A stretch of 6,922 nt of DNA from Oscillospiraceae bacterium (lineage in GTDB: Bacteria > Bacillota > Clostridia > Oscillospirales > Oscillospiraceae). The translations under genes were made by a program, and so were the position numbers. How positions within the stretch are numbered: the stretch's first letter is position 1; the number at the start of each line of letters is the position of its first letter. The notes under the pieces were generated by a model. It saw only the letters and a program-made list of their open reading frames with translations, had not been told where the DNA came from and did no database searches. The DNA lies in NCBI GenBank assembly GCA_031288675.1, contig JAITQY010000073.1:1-6922 (forward strand), given 5' to 3'. This document shows positions 1 to 5,972 of this stretch, piece after piece.

Positions 1-1
1 G

Positions 2-679
2 TACGGCTGCAACAATTTTTGCAGTTACTGCGTCGTCCCTTATGTTCGCGGACGGGAACGCAGCCGCGAGTTCAACTCTGTCATTGACGAAGCAAAGCAG
101 CTTATCGCCGCCGGAAAAACCGAGATCACTCTACTCGGGCAAAACGTCAACAGCTACGGCAGAGACATCTATGGTTCCGCCCGATTCCCCGAACTGCTTC
201 GAACCATCGCGCAGATTGACGGCAACTTCACGCTTCATTTCCGTACCAGCCATCCCAAAGACGCGACTGAAGAACTCTTCCGCGTCATTGCCGAACAGCC
301 GAAAGTCGCTAAGTTTCTGCATCTTCCCTTTCAAAGCGGCAATGACCGCATTCTTACGGCAATGAACCGCAAATACACCGGCGCTGAATATCTCTCCAAA
401 ATCGAACGCCTTAAATCGCTTGTTCCCAACGTCAAACTCAGCACGGATATTATTGTCGGTTTTCCCGGCGAGACTGACGCAGAATTTGAGGATACGCTGA
501 AAATCGTTGACGCGGTAAAATTCGATAAACTGCTCACCTTCATTTATTCGCCGCGCGCAGGTACTCCCGCCGCCGAAATGCCTGACAAATTCACCAGACC
601 TCAAAAGCAATCCCGTTTCGACAAACTCATCTCTCTGCAAAAGCATATCGAAAGCTGTAAACAAATTGACACCCACTAA
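2..679 (+). CDS. miaB: tRNA-2-methylthio-N6-dimethylallyladenosine synthase MiaB, 5'-truncated by the window, no TRAM domain
   Basis: Radical-SAM methylthiotransferase that adds a methylthio group to i6A37 of tRNAs, acting in the cytoplasm. The window opens inside the gene, so the N-terminal UPF0004 domain with its own iron-sulfur cysteines is not seen. In the 225 visible residues, the radical-SAM CxxxCxxC motif is C3, C7 and C10. It is followed by LGQNVNSYG (45-53), a MiaB signature, then HLPFQSGNDRIL (107-118), TDIIVGFPGET (148-158) and YSPRAGTPAAEM (182-193). These favour MiaB over the MtaB and RimO paralogues. MiaB proteins normally continue for about 60 residues as a TRAM RNA-binding domain. 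Here the frame stops at a TAA (677-679) soon after the KLISLQKHIE helix, and I see no TRAM-like sequence in any frame downstream. The next gene begins 40 nt later on the same strand. Confidence 0.93.
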   Translation, partial: YGCNNFCSYCVVPYVRGRERSREFNSVIDEAKQLIAAGKTEITLLGQNVNSYGRDIYGSARFPELLRTIAQIDGNFTLHFRTSHPKDATEELFRVIAEQPKVAKFLHLPFQSGNDRILTAMNRKYTGAEYLSKIERLKSLVPNVKLSTDIIVGFPGETDAEFEDTLKIVDAVKFDKLLTFIYSPRAGTPAAEMPDKFTRPQKQSRFDKLISLQKHIESCKQIDTH

Positions 680-705
680 TTTATTTGTTAAATACTAACT
701 GCAAA

Positions 706-712
706 AAGGAGG
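706..712 (+). promoter_or_regulatory. Shine-Dalgarno of the membrane-protein gene
   Basis: AAGGAGG lies 7 nt before the ATG at 720 and fixes that start. A competing reading frame opening at 685 has no such site. Confidence 0.8.
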
Positions 713-719
713 CTCCGCA

Positions 720-1280
720 ATGCCGGCACATAAAGATCCTGGCGCAACAAAAAGTACTCTCTGGTACTTTGGCTTTCGAATTTTCTACGCGCATATTCTG
801 TGCGCGGTCGCAATGGTTATACTTGCATTCCTTGCTGTATTGCTGCAGGGCGCAGTACACTACAGCGACATCATAATGACGCTGATAGTCAATATTTTCA
901 CCTTTGCTTTTTATGCGTTTCTTGTATATCGTGACGCATGGTCAATCGGGATTCACGATTTTAACCGTGTATTGTACGACCGTGTGGTTTATGACCGCTT
1001 CAAACCTCTGAAGGCGGCTCTCGCATCACAGGTTATCGGAATTTTGCTTGCTCTATGGATAACCCTCGCTCCTAACAGCCCGGATGCTCAAAAGTTCGCT
1101 AATTATTTCTACGCTAATTTCCGCTTTCCGTTAGAGATAACTTCCGGTACTTTGCTCGGCAAGGCGCTTTATTTCACTCCCTGGATTTTAGCGGTGATTT
1201 TTGCAGTATGGGGCTATTATAACGGTTATAAGCAAAAGCGGGTAACTGATACCCTCGTATACCGCAGAAAATCAAAATAA
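720..1280 (+). CDS. Four-helix integral membrane protein of unknown function
   Basis: A 186-residue protein that I do not recognise as a named family. Hydrophobic stretches at about residues 21-44, 50-70, 99-117 and 149-168 predict four membrane-spanning helices with short ends. The loop between helices 2 and 3 is polar and carries several Asp, Arg and Tyr residues (YRDAW at 70-74, YDRVVYDRFK at 86-95). The tail after helix 4 is basic (GYKQKR at 169-174, YRRKSK at 181-186), which suggests that it faces the cytoplasm. No catalytic motif or signal peptide cleavage site is evident. A strong Shine-Dalgarno at 706-712 supports the start. It sits 40 nt after miaB and 42 nt before the amidase gene, so it is probably co-transcribed with both. 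The neighbouring wall amidase makes an envelope role possible, but this rests on position only. Confidence 0.85.
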   Translation: MPAHKDPGATKSTLWYFGFRIFYAHILCAVAMVILAFLAVLLQGAVHYSDIIMTLIVNIFTFAFYAFLVYRDAWSIGIHDFNRVLYDRVVYDRFKPLKAALASQVIGILLALWITLAPNSPDAQKFANYFYANFRFPLEITSGTLLGKALYFTPWILAVIFAVWGYYNGYKQKRVTDTLVYRRKSK

Positions 1281-1297
1281 TCCTATCTTAGGTCTCA

Positions 1298-1328
1298 TAT
1301 CATAGCAAAGGAGGATTTTGCTATGATA
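1298..1328 (+). promoter_or_regulatory. Perfect inverted repeat enclosing the ribosome binding site and start codon of the amidase gene
   Basis: Two perfectly complementary 12-base arms, 1298-1309 (TATCATAGCAAA) and 1317-1328 (TTTGCTATGATA), flank a 7-base loop, GGAGGAT (1310-1316). In RNA, the GGAGG core of the Shine-Dalgarno would sit in the loop. The ATG (1323-1325) would pair with CAT (1301-1303). Only 3 of the 12 pairs are G-C, so the stem would be of moderate stability. This could control translation initiation of the amidase, or be a palindromic protein-binding site in DNA. The repeat is seen directly; the function is inferred. Confidence 0.6.
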
Positions 1329-2045
1329 AAGAAAATTTGGATACCAGCCGTAATACTCTTCGTAACCTTAACGATCATCGCGCTTGACGGCGTGCGGATT
1401 CAAAGCGCGTCAAACTCCCAGCTTTCTAACTCCGCTGCCATGCCGCGCAACTACATTATTGATGCAGGACACGGAGGAGCGGACGGAGGAGCGGTTGCTG
1501 GAGACGTAATCGAATCTGACATCAATCTTGACGTCGCGCTGAAACTTGATTCCCTGATGGCTCTGTTCGGCTATCAAACAGTAATGACCCGTGACACTCC
1601 TGACATCGACTACCCCGATGACGCCACCACTCTCCGCAAAATGAAAAACGCGGATAGCCGAGCGCGGCGCGCTTTGATTCAGTCCACTCCCAACGCAGTA
1701 CTCATCAGCATTCACCAAAACAAATATAAATCTCCGAAAGCAAACGGAACGCGCGTTTTCTACGCTGTTTACGACGGCAGTAAAAACTTTGCCGACCGCG
1801 TTACAACAACCTTGAATCAAGCAATCTCCGCACAGAAAACCTATACGTCAATGCCGATTGACAAGGATATTTATCTTATGAAACAAACTAACTGTCCTGC
1901 TATACTTGTCGAGTGCGGCTTTATCTCTAACCCAACCGAACGCGAACTCCTCCAAACCTCTGAATATCAAATCAAAATCGCGGCAGGAATTATGAGCGGA
2001 GTCACAACTGCGGATGCTCCTGATAATATCAGTGAAACAACATAA
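1323..2045 (+). CDS. cwlD: N-acetylmuramoyl-L-alanine amidase, CwlD-like (Amidase_3)
   Basis: Zinc-dependent amidase that cleaves the bond between muramic acid and L-alanine in peptidoglycan. In spore formers, CwlD works with PdaA to make muramic-delta-lactam in the spore cortex. An uncleaved signal anchor spans about residues 4-21, so the catalytic domain is outside the membrane. Expected zinc ligands are visible: H50 in DAGHGG (47-52), E64 in IESDIN, and H130 in ISIHQN (127-132). E196 in ILVECGFISNP (193-203) matches the catalytic glutamate. IYLM (182-185) and the closing YQIKIAAGI stretch also match CwlD, and the 240-residue length fits (B. subtilis CwlD is about 237). No SH3 or peptidoglycan-binding domain is present. 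The start is set by AAAGGAGG at 1307-1314, 8 nt upstream, which lies partly in the hairpin 1298-1328. A vegetative Amidase_3 role is the main alternative. Confidence 0.88.
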   Translation: MIKKIWIPAVILFVTLTIIALDGVRIQSASNSQLSNSAAMPRNYIIDAGHGGADGGAVAGDVIESDINLDVALKLDSLMALFGYQTVMTRDTPDIDYPDDATTLRKMKNADSRARRALIQSTPNAVLISIHQNKYKSPKANGTRVFYAVYDGSKNFADRVTTTLNQAISAQKTYTSMPIDKDIYLMKQTNCPAILVECGFISNPTERELLQTSEYQIKIAAGIMSGVTTADAPDNISETT

Positions 2046-2056
2046 GAGGTCACTTT

Positions 2057-3445
2057 ATGGCAAAAGCTAAGACCGTTTACTTCTGTACAGAGTGCGGTAA
2101 CGAAACAATCAAATGGCAGGGGCAATGTTCAGCCTGCGGAGCTTGGAACACCATCGTTGAGGCTCCGGCAGCGAACGCGTCCGCAAAACACCCGATGCCC
2201 TCCCGTAAGCCATACTCCAGCGCGGCAAAGCTTAACGAAATCGACATTTCAGATTCCGAGATACGCTTCTTTACCGGGTTGAAAGAGCTTGACCGTGTAC
2301 TTGGCGGAGGTGCTGTCGTCGGCTCCGTCGTTCTCGTCGGCGGAGAACCCGGAATAGGCAAATCAACTCTGCTTCTTCAGCTTTGCGGTAACCTGACTGC
2401 ATCTGAACACGGAGGTACAGTCCTGTATGTCTCCGGCGAAGAATCTGAACGCCAACTTAAACTCCGCGCGGACAGGCTTAATGTTTCCGGCTCCAATCTG
2501 TATATCCTTGCGGAATCTAACCTTTCCGAAATCATTAGTCAATATAATTCCCTCTCTTCTGACGTCATCATTATCGACAGCATACAGACCCTTTATGACG
2601 ATGAAATCGACAATGCACCAGGCAGCGTTACGCAGGTAAAAGACTGCGCTATGAAACTCACCCGGCTTGCCAAATCAGAAGGCGCGACCGTTTTCATTGT
2701 CGGGCATGTCAATAAGGAAGGCTCTATTGCCGGTCCTAAGGTACTTGAACATATGGTGGACTGCGTCCTGTATTTTGAGGGCGATCGCACGGCGGGTTAC
2801 CGTCTGCTCCGCGCCGCAAAGAACCGTTTTGGAAGCGCAAATGAAATCGGCGTGTTCGAGATGACCGGTACCGGTCTCGCCGATGTACCCAACCCTTCTG
2901 AAACTCTGCTTTCCGGTCGCCCGCAAAATGCGGCGGGCAGCTGCGTAACGTGCCTTATGGAGGGTTCACGCCCGCTTCTTGCTGAGATTCAGGCGCTTGC
3001 ATCTCCGACTAACAGCTCTAATCCGCGCAGAACTTTCAGCGGCATTGACTGGAATCGTGCCGCTCTGCTCCTTGCCGTACTCGAAAAGCGCGGAGCCTTA
3101 CGACTCGGTGCGAACGACGTTTTCATAAATGCCGTAGGAGGCATCACGGCGGACGAGCCTGCCGCAGACCTTGCTGTTATCCTCGCTCTCGCTTCCAGTT
3201 ACTTAGACCGTCCGCTCGGTGATGACCTAATTGCCATTGGGGAGGTCGGTCTCGCCGGGGAACTTCGCGGTAACAATGATATGGAACGCCGTCTTACCGA
3301 AGCCGCGCGTCTCGGGTTCAAACGCGCAGTCATCCCTGCGCGCGGAAAAGGTAAACTCCAGCCTCCTAAAGACATTCGGCTGATTGAAGTCAATACGGTT
3401 AGGGAAGCTATCGGCGCCGTACTCGGCAGCGGAGGCAACTCATAA
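2057..3445 (+). CDS. radA: DNA repair protein RadA/Sms
   Basis: RecA-related ATPase that promotes branch migration and processing of recombination intermediates in DNA repair. At 462 residues it has the full family length and order. A zinc finger at the N terminus carries C10, C13, C24 and C27. The RecA-like core has Walker A GGEPGIGKST (95-104), a Walker B region VIIIDSIQ (170-177) and the RadA-specific KNRFG motif (255-259). The C-terminal Lon-protease-like domain (about 290-460) includes DVFINAVGG (354-362) and GEVGLAGELR (395-404); in RadA this domain serves as a scaffold and not as a protease. No key residue appears to be missing. AGAGGT (2045-2050) lies 6 nt before the ATG and the gap to the amidase gene is 11 nt. 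The next gene starts on the last base of the radA stop codon, so the two are translationally adjacent. Confidence 0.97.
   Translation: MAKAKTVYFCTECGNETIKWQGQCSACGAWNTIVEAPAANASAKHPMPSRKPYSSAAKLNEIDISDSEIRFFTGLKELDRVLGGGAVVGSVVLVGGEPGIGKSTLLLQLCGNLTASEHGGTVLYVSGEESERQLKLRADRLNVSGSNLYILAESNLSEIISQYNSLSSDVIIIDSIQTLYDDEIDNAPGSVTQVKDCAMKLTRLAKSEGATVFIVGHVNKEGSIAGPKVLEHMVDCVLYFEGDRTAGYRLLRAAKNRFGSANEIGVFEMTGTGLADVPNPSETLLSGRPQNAAGSCVTCLMEGSRPLLAEIQALASPTNSSNPRRTFSGIDWNRAALLLAVLEKRGALRLGANDVFINAVGGITADEPAADLAVILALASSYLDRPLGDDLIAIGEVGLAGELRGNNDMERRLTEAARLGFKRAVIPARGKGKLQPPKDIRLIEVNTVREAIGAVLGSGGNS
3431..3435 (+). promoter_or_regulatory. Shine-Dalgarno of the mannosyltransferase gene, inside radA
   Basis: GGAGG near the 3' end of radA lies 9 nt before the ATG at 3445. 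It supports that start over the in-frame Met at codon 4 (3454). Confidence 0.7.
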
Positions 3446-5271
3446 TGACCCGAATGGTATGGATACTGCCTGCGGTCATAACTGCCCTCGTATCTGTTAC
3501 GTTCGCCGTGCTCGGTCTTAATGCGGCAAGCAAACAGCGTCAATTAGCGTCAAAACCTGATGCTCCGTACCCGGTAACGCTTCAATCTCTTATGCCGCTT
3601 ATAATCATTTTGGCGATTGCTTCCGTACTCTCATTCTGGAAACTTGGTTCTACCAAAGTTCCAAGCAGCACTGCTGAATTCACAGCCGAACAACCGGTAA
3701 TTGCGGAGTTTACCTCTCTGCCGAATAACGTTACCCGTATTCTTTGGTACGCCGCAATCAATACCGGCACAGAGTACCACGTCGGCGAATACACCGTTTC
3801 TTATTCAGATGACGGCAACACTTGGTATCCGCTGACCGTATGGAAACAGGATTACGCTTCTGTGTTAAAGTGGCACGATTCCGACGCTATTCCTCCTGAT
3901 GACGCGCGTTTTCTAAAGATAGAAGCCAACCGCCCCGGTCTGGAACTTGGCGAGGTCGTATTCTTCGATTCAGCCGACCGGCTCATTCCATTTACATCAA
4001 CAAATCCCGCGCTCTGCGATGAGCAAACACTTCCCGCAACCCCTGATGATTGGATGTATAACTCCTATTTCGATGAGGTCTATCATCCGCGCACGGCAGT
4101 CGAACACTTGCGCGGAATCAAACCATATGAGGTAACTCATCCGCCGCTCGGCAAGCTCATTATGTCGCTTGGTATAAAGATATTCGGCATAAACCCTTTA
4201 GGCTGGCGTATAACCGGAGTAATTATCGGACTGCTTACTATTATTCCGTTATACATCTTTATACAAAATCTGTTTGGCAAAACGTTTGTCAGCGCAAGCG
4301 CAACTATACTATATGCTTTCGACTTTATGCGTTATGTTCAAACCCGTCTTGCGACTGTTGATACGGAAGCGGTATTTTTTATCTTGCTGATGTATTATTT
4401 TATGTACAGGGCAATTTCTGAACCTTCCGGCACATCGTTGAAACGGACACTCACATGGCTTGCACTCAGCGGACTGAGTTTCGGTATTGGCGCGGCAACA
4501 AAATGGATCGTAATTTACGGCGGGTTGGGGCTAATAGTACTTTGGATAATTCTCGCGGTAAAAATAAGAAAATATGAGAACAAAACTGAAAAAGCCGGGT
4601 TCCCGAAAACGACCAAACTGATTATATTTTCCATAGTTTTCTTTATCGCCGTACCGGTAACGATTTACTTGCTTAGTTATATTCCGTATGCTATCGCGAA
4701 ATACGGAGCCAGCGCTGACGGAACGTTCTACGGCTTCCTGAAAATGGTTTTTGAGAATCAAAAGTATATGCTTACGTACCACTCCGGTTTGGATTCCACA
4801 CACCCTTACAGCAGCGAATGGTGGCAGTGGCTACTCAATCTCCGCCCGATACTTTATTACCGTACTTATCCAGATGTAGGCAGGATATCGGAATTCGGCG
4901 CGTTCACATCACCGTTGGTCGCGTGGGCAGGACTGCTGTCACTTGCGCTTATGTTAGTGTTCGGCTTGCGCGGTAATGGAGGGCTTGTAATTGCGCTTGG
5001 ATACTTCAGTCAATTGCTTCCGTGGGTAATCGTACCGCGCATTACGTTCGCTTATCACTATTTTCCGAACATAGTGTTCCTTATACCTGCCATCGCGTAT
5101 GTAATGGACAAGCTCGCGGACAGCGGAGGGCGGCATTCCAAGCTTGTAATCGGCGGCTTCACCGCATTAGGCGTTGCGTTATTTGTACTGTTCTTTCCAG
5201 TGCTGTCCGGGCTTCCGGTAAACAATGGCTACACCGACTGGCTCAGTTGGTTCGGCTCATATCCATTCTGA
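3445..5271 (+). CDS. PMT-type (GT39, GT-C fold) protein O-mannosyltransferase with a discoidin-like domain
   Basis: Multi-pass glycosyltransferase of the dolichyl/polyprenyl-phosphate-mannose protein mannosyltransferase family, which moves sugar from a lipid-phosphate donor to an acceptor outside the membrane. Hallmarks are the acidic pair D210-E211 in YFDEVYH, HPPLGKL (232-238), and a C-terminal PMT region with STHPYSSEWWQW (451-462), RPILYY (467-472) and FAYHYFP (535-541). About a dozen hydrophobic helices are visible, including 3-25, 47-65, 255-275, 355-372, 391-412, 488-507, 513-530 and 567-588. Unusually, about 130 residues lie between helix 2 and the DE motif. They resemble an F5/8 type C (discoidin) beta-sandwich, with VSYSDDGNTWYPL (118-130) and ARFLKIEANRPGLELGEVVFF (154-174). 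The start overlaps the radA stop by one base. Donor and acceptor cannot be told from sequence. Confidence 0.88.
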   Translation: MTRMVWILPAVITALVSVTFAVLGLNAASKQRQLASKPDAPYPVTLQSLMPLIIILAIASVLSFWKLGSTKVPSSTAEFTAEQPVIAEFTSLPNNVTRILWYAAINTGTEYHVGEYTVSYSDDGNTWYPLTVWKQDYASVLKWHDSDAIPPDDARFLKIEANRPGLELGEVVFFDSADRLIPFTSTNPALCDEQTLPATPDDWMYNSYFDEVYHPRTAVEHLRGIKPYEVTHPPLGKLIMSLGIKIFGINPLGWRITGVIIGLLTIIPLYIFIQNLFGKTFVSASATILYAFDFMRYVQTRLATVDTEAVFFILLMYYFMYRAISEPSGTSLKRTLTWLALSGLSFGIGAATKWIVIYGGLGLIVLWIILAVKIRKYENKTEKAGFPKTTKLIIFSIVFFIAVPVTIYLLSYIPYAIAKYGASADGTFYGFLKMVFENQKYMLTYHSGLDSTHPYSSEWWQWLLNLRPILYYRTYPDVGRISEFGAFTSPLVAWAGLLSLALMLVFGLRGNGGLVIALGYFSQLLPWVIVPRITFAYHYFPNIVFLIPAIAYVMDKLADSGGRHSKLVIGGFTALGVALFVLFFPVLSGLPVNNGYTDWLSWFGSYPF

Positions 5272-5278
5272 CTTTACG

Positions 5279-5285
5279 AAAGGAG
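5279..5285 (+). promoter_or_regulatory. Shine-Dalgarno that sets the DtxR-family start
   Basis: AAAGGAG lies 8 nt before the ATG at 5294. It decides this start over the in-frame upstream ATG at 5225, which lies inside the mannosyltransferase gene and would add 23 residues not matching the family. Confidence 0.8.
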
Positions 5286-5293
5286 TTATTGCT

Positions 5294-5701
5294 ATGGGAC
5301 AATCATCCGAAAACTATCTTGAAACTATCCTCGTTCTGCAAAAGCGCGGGGGGGAGGTACGCAGTATTGACGTTGCGGCAGAGTTAGGGTTCTCCAAACC
5401 CAGCGTAAGCATCGCCGTGCGGCACCTGCGTGAATCAGGCTATCTGACGGTCAGCCAGAGCGGAGCGCTTGAACTAACCGGCAAGGGTCTTGAAATAGCG
5501 GAGTCAACATATTCGCGGCATATTCTCCTGCGGGACTGGCTCATTTCGCTCGGAGTAGATGAGAAAACAGCAAGCAATGACGCGTGCCGCATTGAACACG
5601 TAATCAGCGAACAAAGCGTAGTAGCATTGCGCAACTACCTAAAATTAGCAGGAGATAAGGCAATGCTTCGCGACGGGATGTCACATTGGAAATTAGGATA
5701 A
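5294..5701 (+). CDS. Short DtxR/MntR-family metal-dependent transcriptional regulator
   Basis: A 135-residue regulator with the two-domain DtxR layout: an N-terminal winged helix-turn-helix (about 5-62, with DVAAELGFSKPSVSIAVRHL at 26-45 as the DNA-reading part) and a helical dimerisation/metal domain (about 65-122). DACRIEHVIS (96-105) matches the DtxR primary metal site, giving C98, E101 and H102 as likely ligands. By my alignment, the first ligand (Met10 in DtxR, Asp8 in MntR) is N7, while H76 is kept and the other ancillary-site residues are not. There is no C-terminal SH3-like domain. Such proteins usually repress iron or manganese uptake genes when metal-loaded, but no metal transporter is visible nearby, so its targets and metal are unknown. 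It lies 22 nt after the mannosyltransferase gene and is the last gene of the plus-strand run. Confidence 0.9.
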   Translation: MGQSSENYLETILVLQKRGGEVRSIDVAAELGFSKPSVSIAVRHLRESGYLTVSQSGALELTGKGLEIAESTYSRHILLRDWLISLGVDEKTASNDACRIEHVISEQSVVALRNYLKLAGDKAMLRDGMSHWKLG

Positions 5702-5709
5702 GATAAACG

Positions 5710-5722
5710 AGGGGCAAGCAAT
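5710..5722 (+). repeat. Diverged copy of the palindrome arm
   Basis: AGGGGCAAGCAAT matches 5800-5812 of the downstream palindrome at 12 of 13 bases. Its first 11 bases also match the reverse complement of the palindrome's right arm at 10 of 11. It may be one end of a small repeat element reaching to 5825. Confidence 0.45.
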
Positions 5723-5730
5723 ACTGAGAT

Positions 5731-5765
5731 AGTCGTTAGTCTAAAGTCGACAGTAGGCAGTGGAC
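5731..5765 (+). repeat. Heptanucleotide short tandem repeat, five AGT-initial units
   Basis: Five contiguous 7-base units start at 5731, 5738, 5745, 5752 and 5759. Every unit begins AGT; the middle one is AGTCGAC and the last AGTGGAC, and positions 4-7 vary. The array is non-coding and lies 29 nt after the DtxR-family stop codon. Its form recalls the degenerate heptad repeats (STRR) described in cyanobacteria. No function can be assigned. Confidence 0.6.
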
Positions 5766-5796
5766 GGGAGATGCCCCCTGCGGGAGACGAAGGTAA

Positions 5797-5825
5797 CGTA
5801 GGGGCGAGCAATGCTCGCCCCTACG
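5797..5825. repeat. Perfect 29-bp GC-rich palindrome
   Basis: Arms of 14 bases, CGTAGGGGCGAGCA (5797-5810) and TGCTCGCCCCTACG (5812-5825), are exact reverse complements around a single central A. As RNA or single-stranded DNA it would form a strong hairpin after opening a few central pairs. Neither side carries a T-tract, so it is a poor fit to an intrinsic terminator. It looks like an interspersed palindromic repeat unit. Confidence 0.75.
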
Positions 5826-5850
5826 GAGGAATGGTTCATATTACAGAGAC

Positions 5851-5885
5851 GTTAATCATTAACTATTAGCCATTAATCATTTGTT
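5851..5885 (+). repeat. AT-rich heptanucleotide tandem repeat
   Basis: Units of 7 bases start at 5851, 5858, 5865 and 5872, with a degraded fifth at 5879. The pattern is ATTA followed by three variable bases (ATTAACT at 5858, ATTAATC at 5872). The first two units also form a small inverted repeat, GTTAAT-C-ATTAAC (5851-5863). The 9-base word TTAATCATT recurs exactly 21 bp apart (5852, 5873). It lies between the two convergent transcription units. Confidence 0.55.
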
Positions 5886-5972
5886 TTGTAATGTCAAGGG
5901 TATTCCGGATATTTCTTAAAAGAATTTTCGCACATCAAATATTTATCCCATCGGGTGATTCTTTTTAACTCA

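Larger units (their letters stand above)
2..5701 (+). other. Predicted operon of six plus-strand genes
   Basis: The six genes run in one direction with gaps of 40, 42, 11, -1 and 22 nt. I see no clear intrinsic terminator or convincing promoter between them. The promoter must lie before the window. Separate internal promoters in the two gaps of about 40 nt cannot be excluded by reading alone. Confidence 0.55.

Noticed and set aside
131..676. Long minus-strand open frame (181 codons) opposite miaB
   Set aside because: The plus frame carries the radical-SAM signatures; the antisense frame has no ribosome binding site or family features and is a coding shadow.
682..694. TATTT-GTT-AAATA hairpin after miaB as a terminator
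   Set aside because: A 5-bp all-AT stem without a T-tract; not a credible terminator.
5225..5293. Longer start for the DtxR-family gene at the upstream ATG
   Set aside because: The extra residues are the mannosyltransferase 3' end read in another frame; AAAGGAG at 5279-5285 points to 5294.
5797..5825. Start of a CRISPR array
   Set aside because: Only one palindromic unit with one partial relative, no regular spacers and no cas gene in view.
5913..5924. Small AT-rich inverted repeat TTCTTAAAAGAA
   Set aside because: Arms of only 5 bases in AT-rich DNA, expected by chance and without a linked gene start.
5947..5966. Possible intrinsic terminator, CCC-ATC-GGG followed by a T-run
   Set aside because: Only a 3-bp stem, separated from a T-run of five by several bases; too weak to call.
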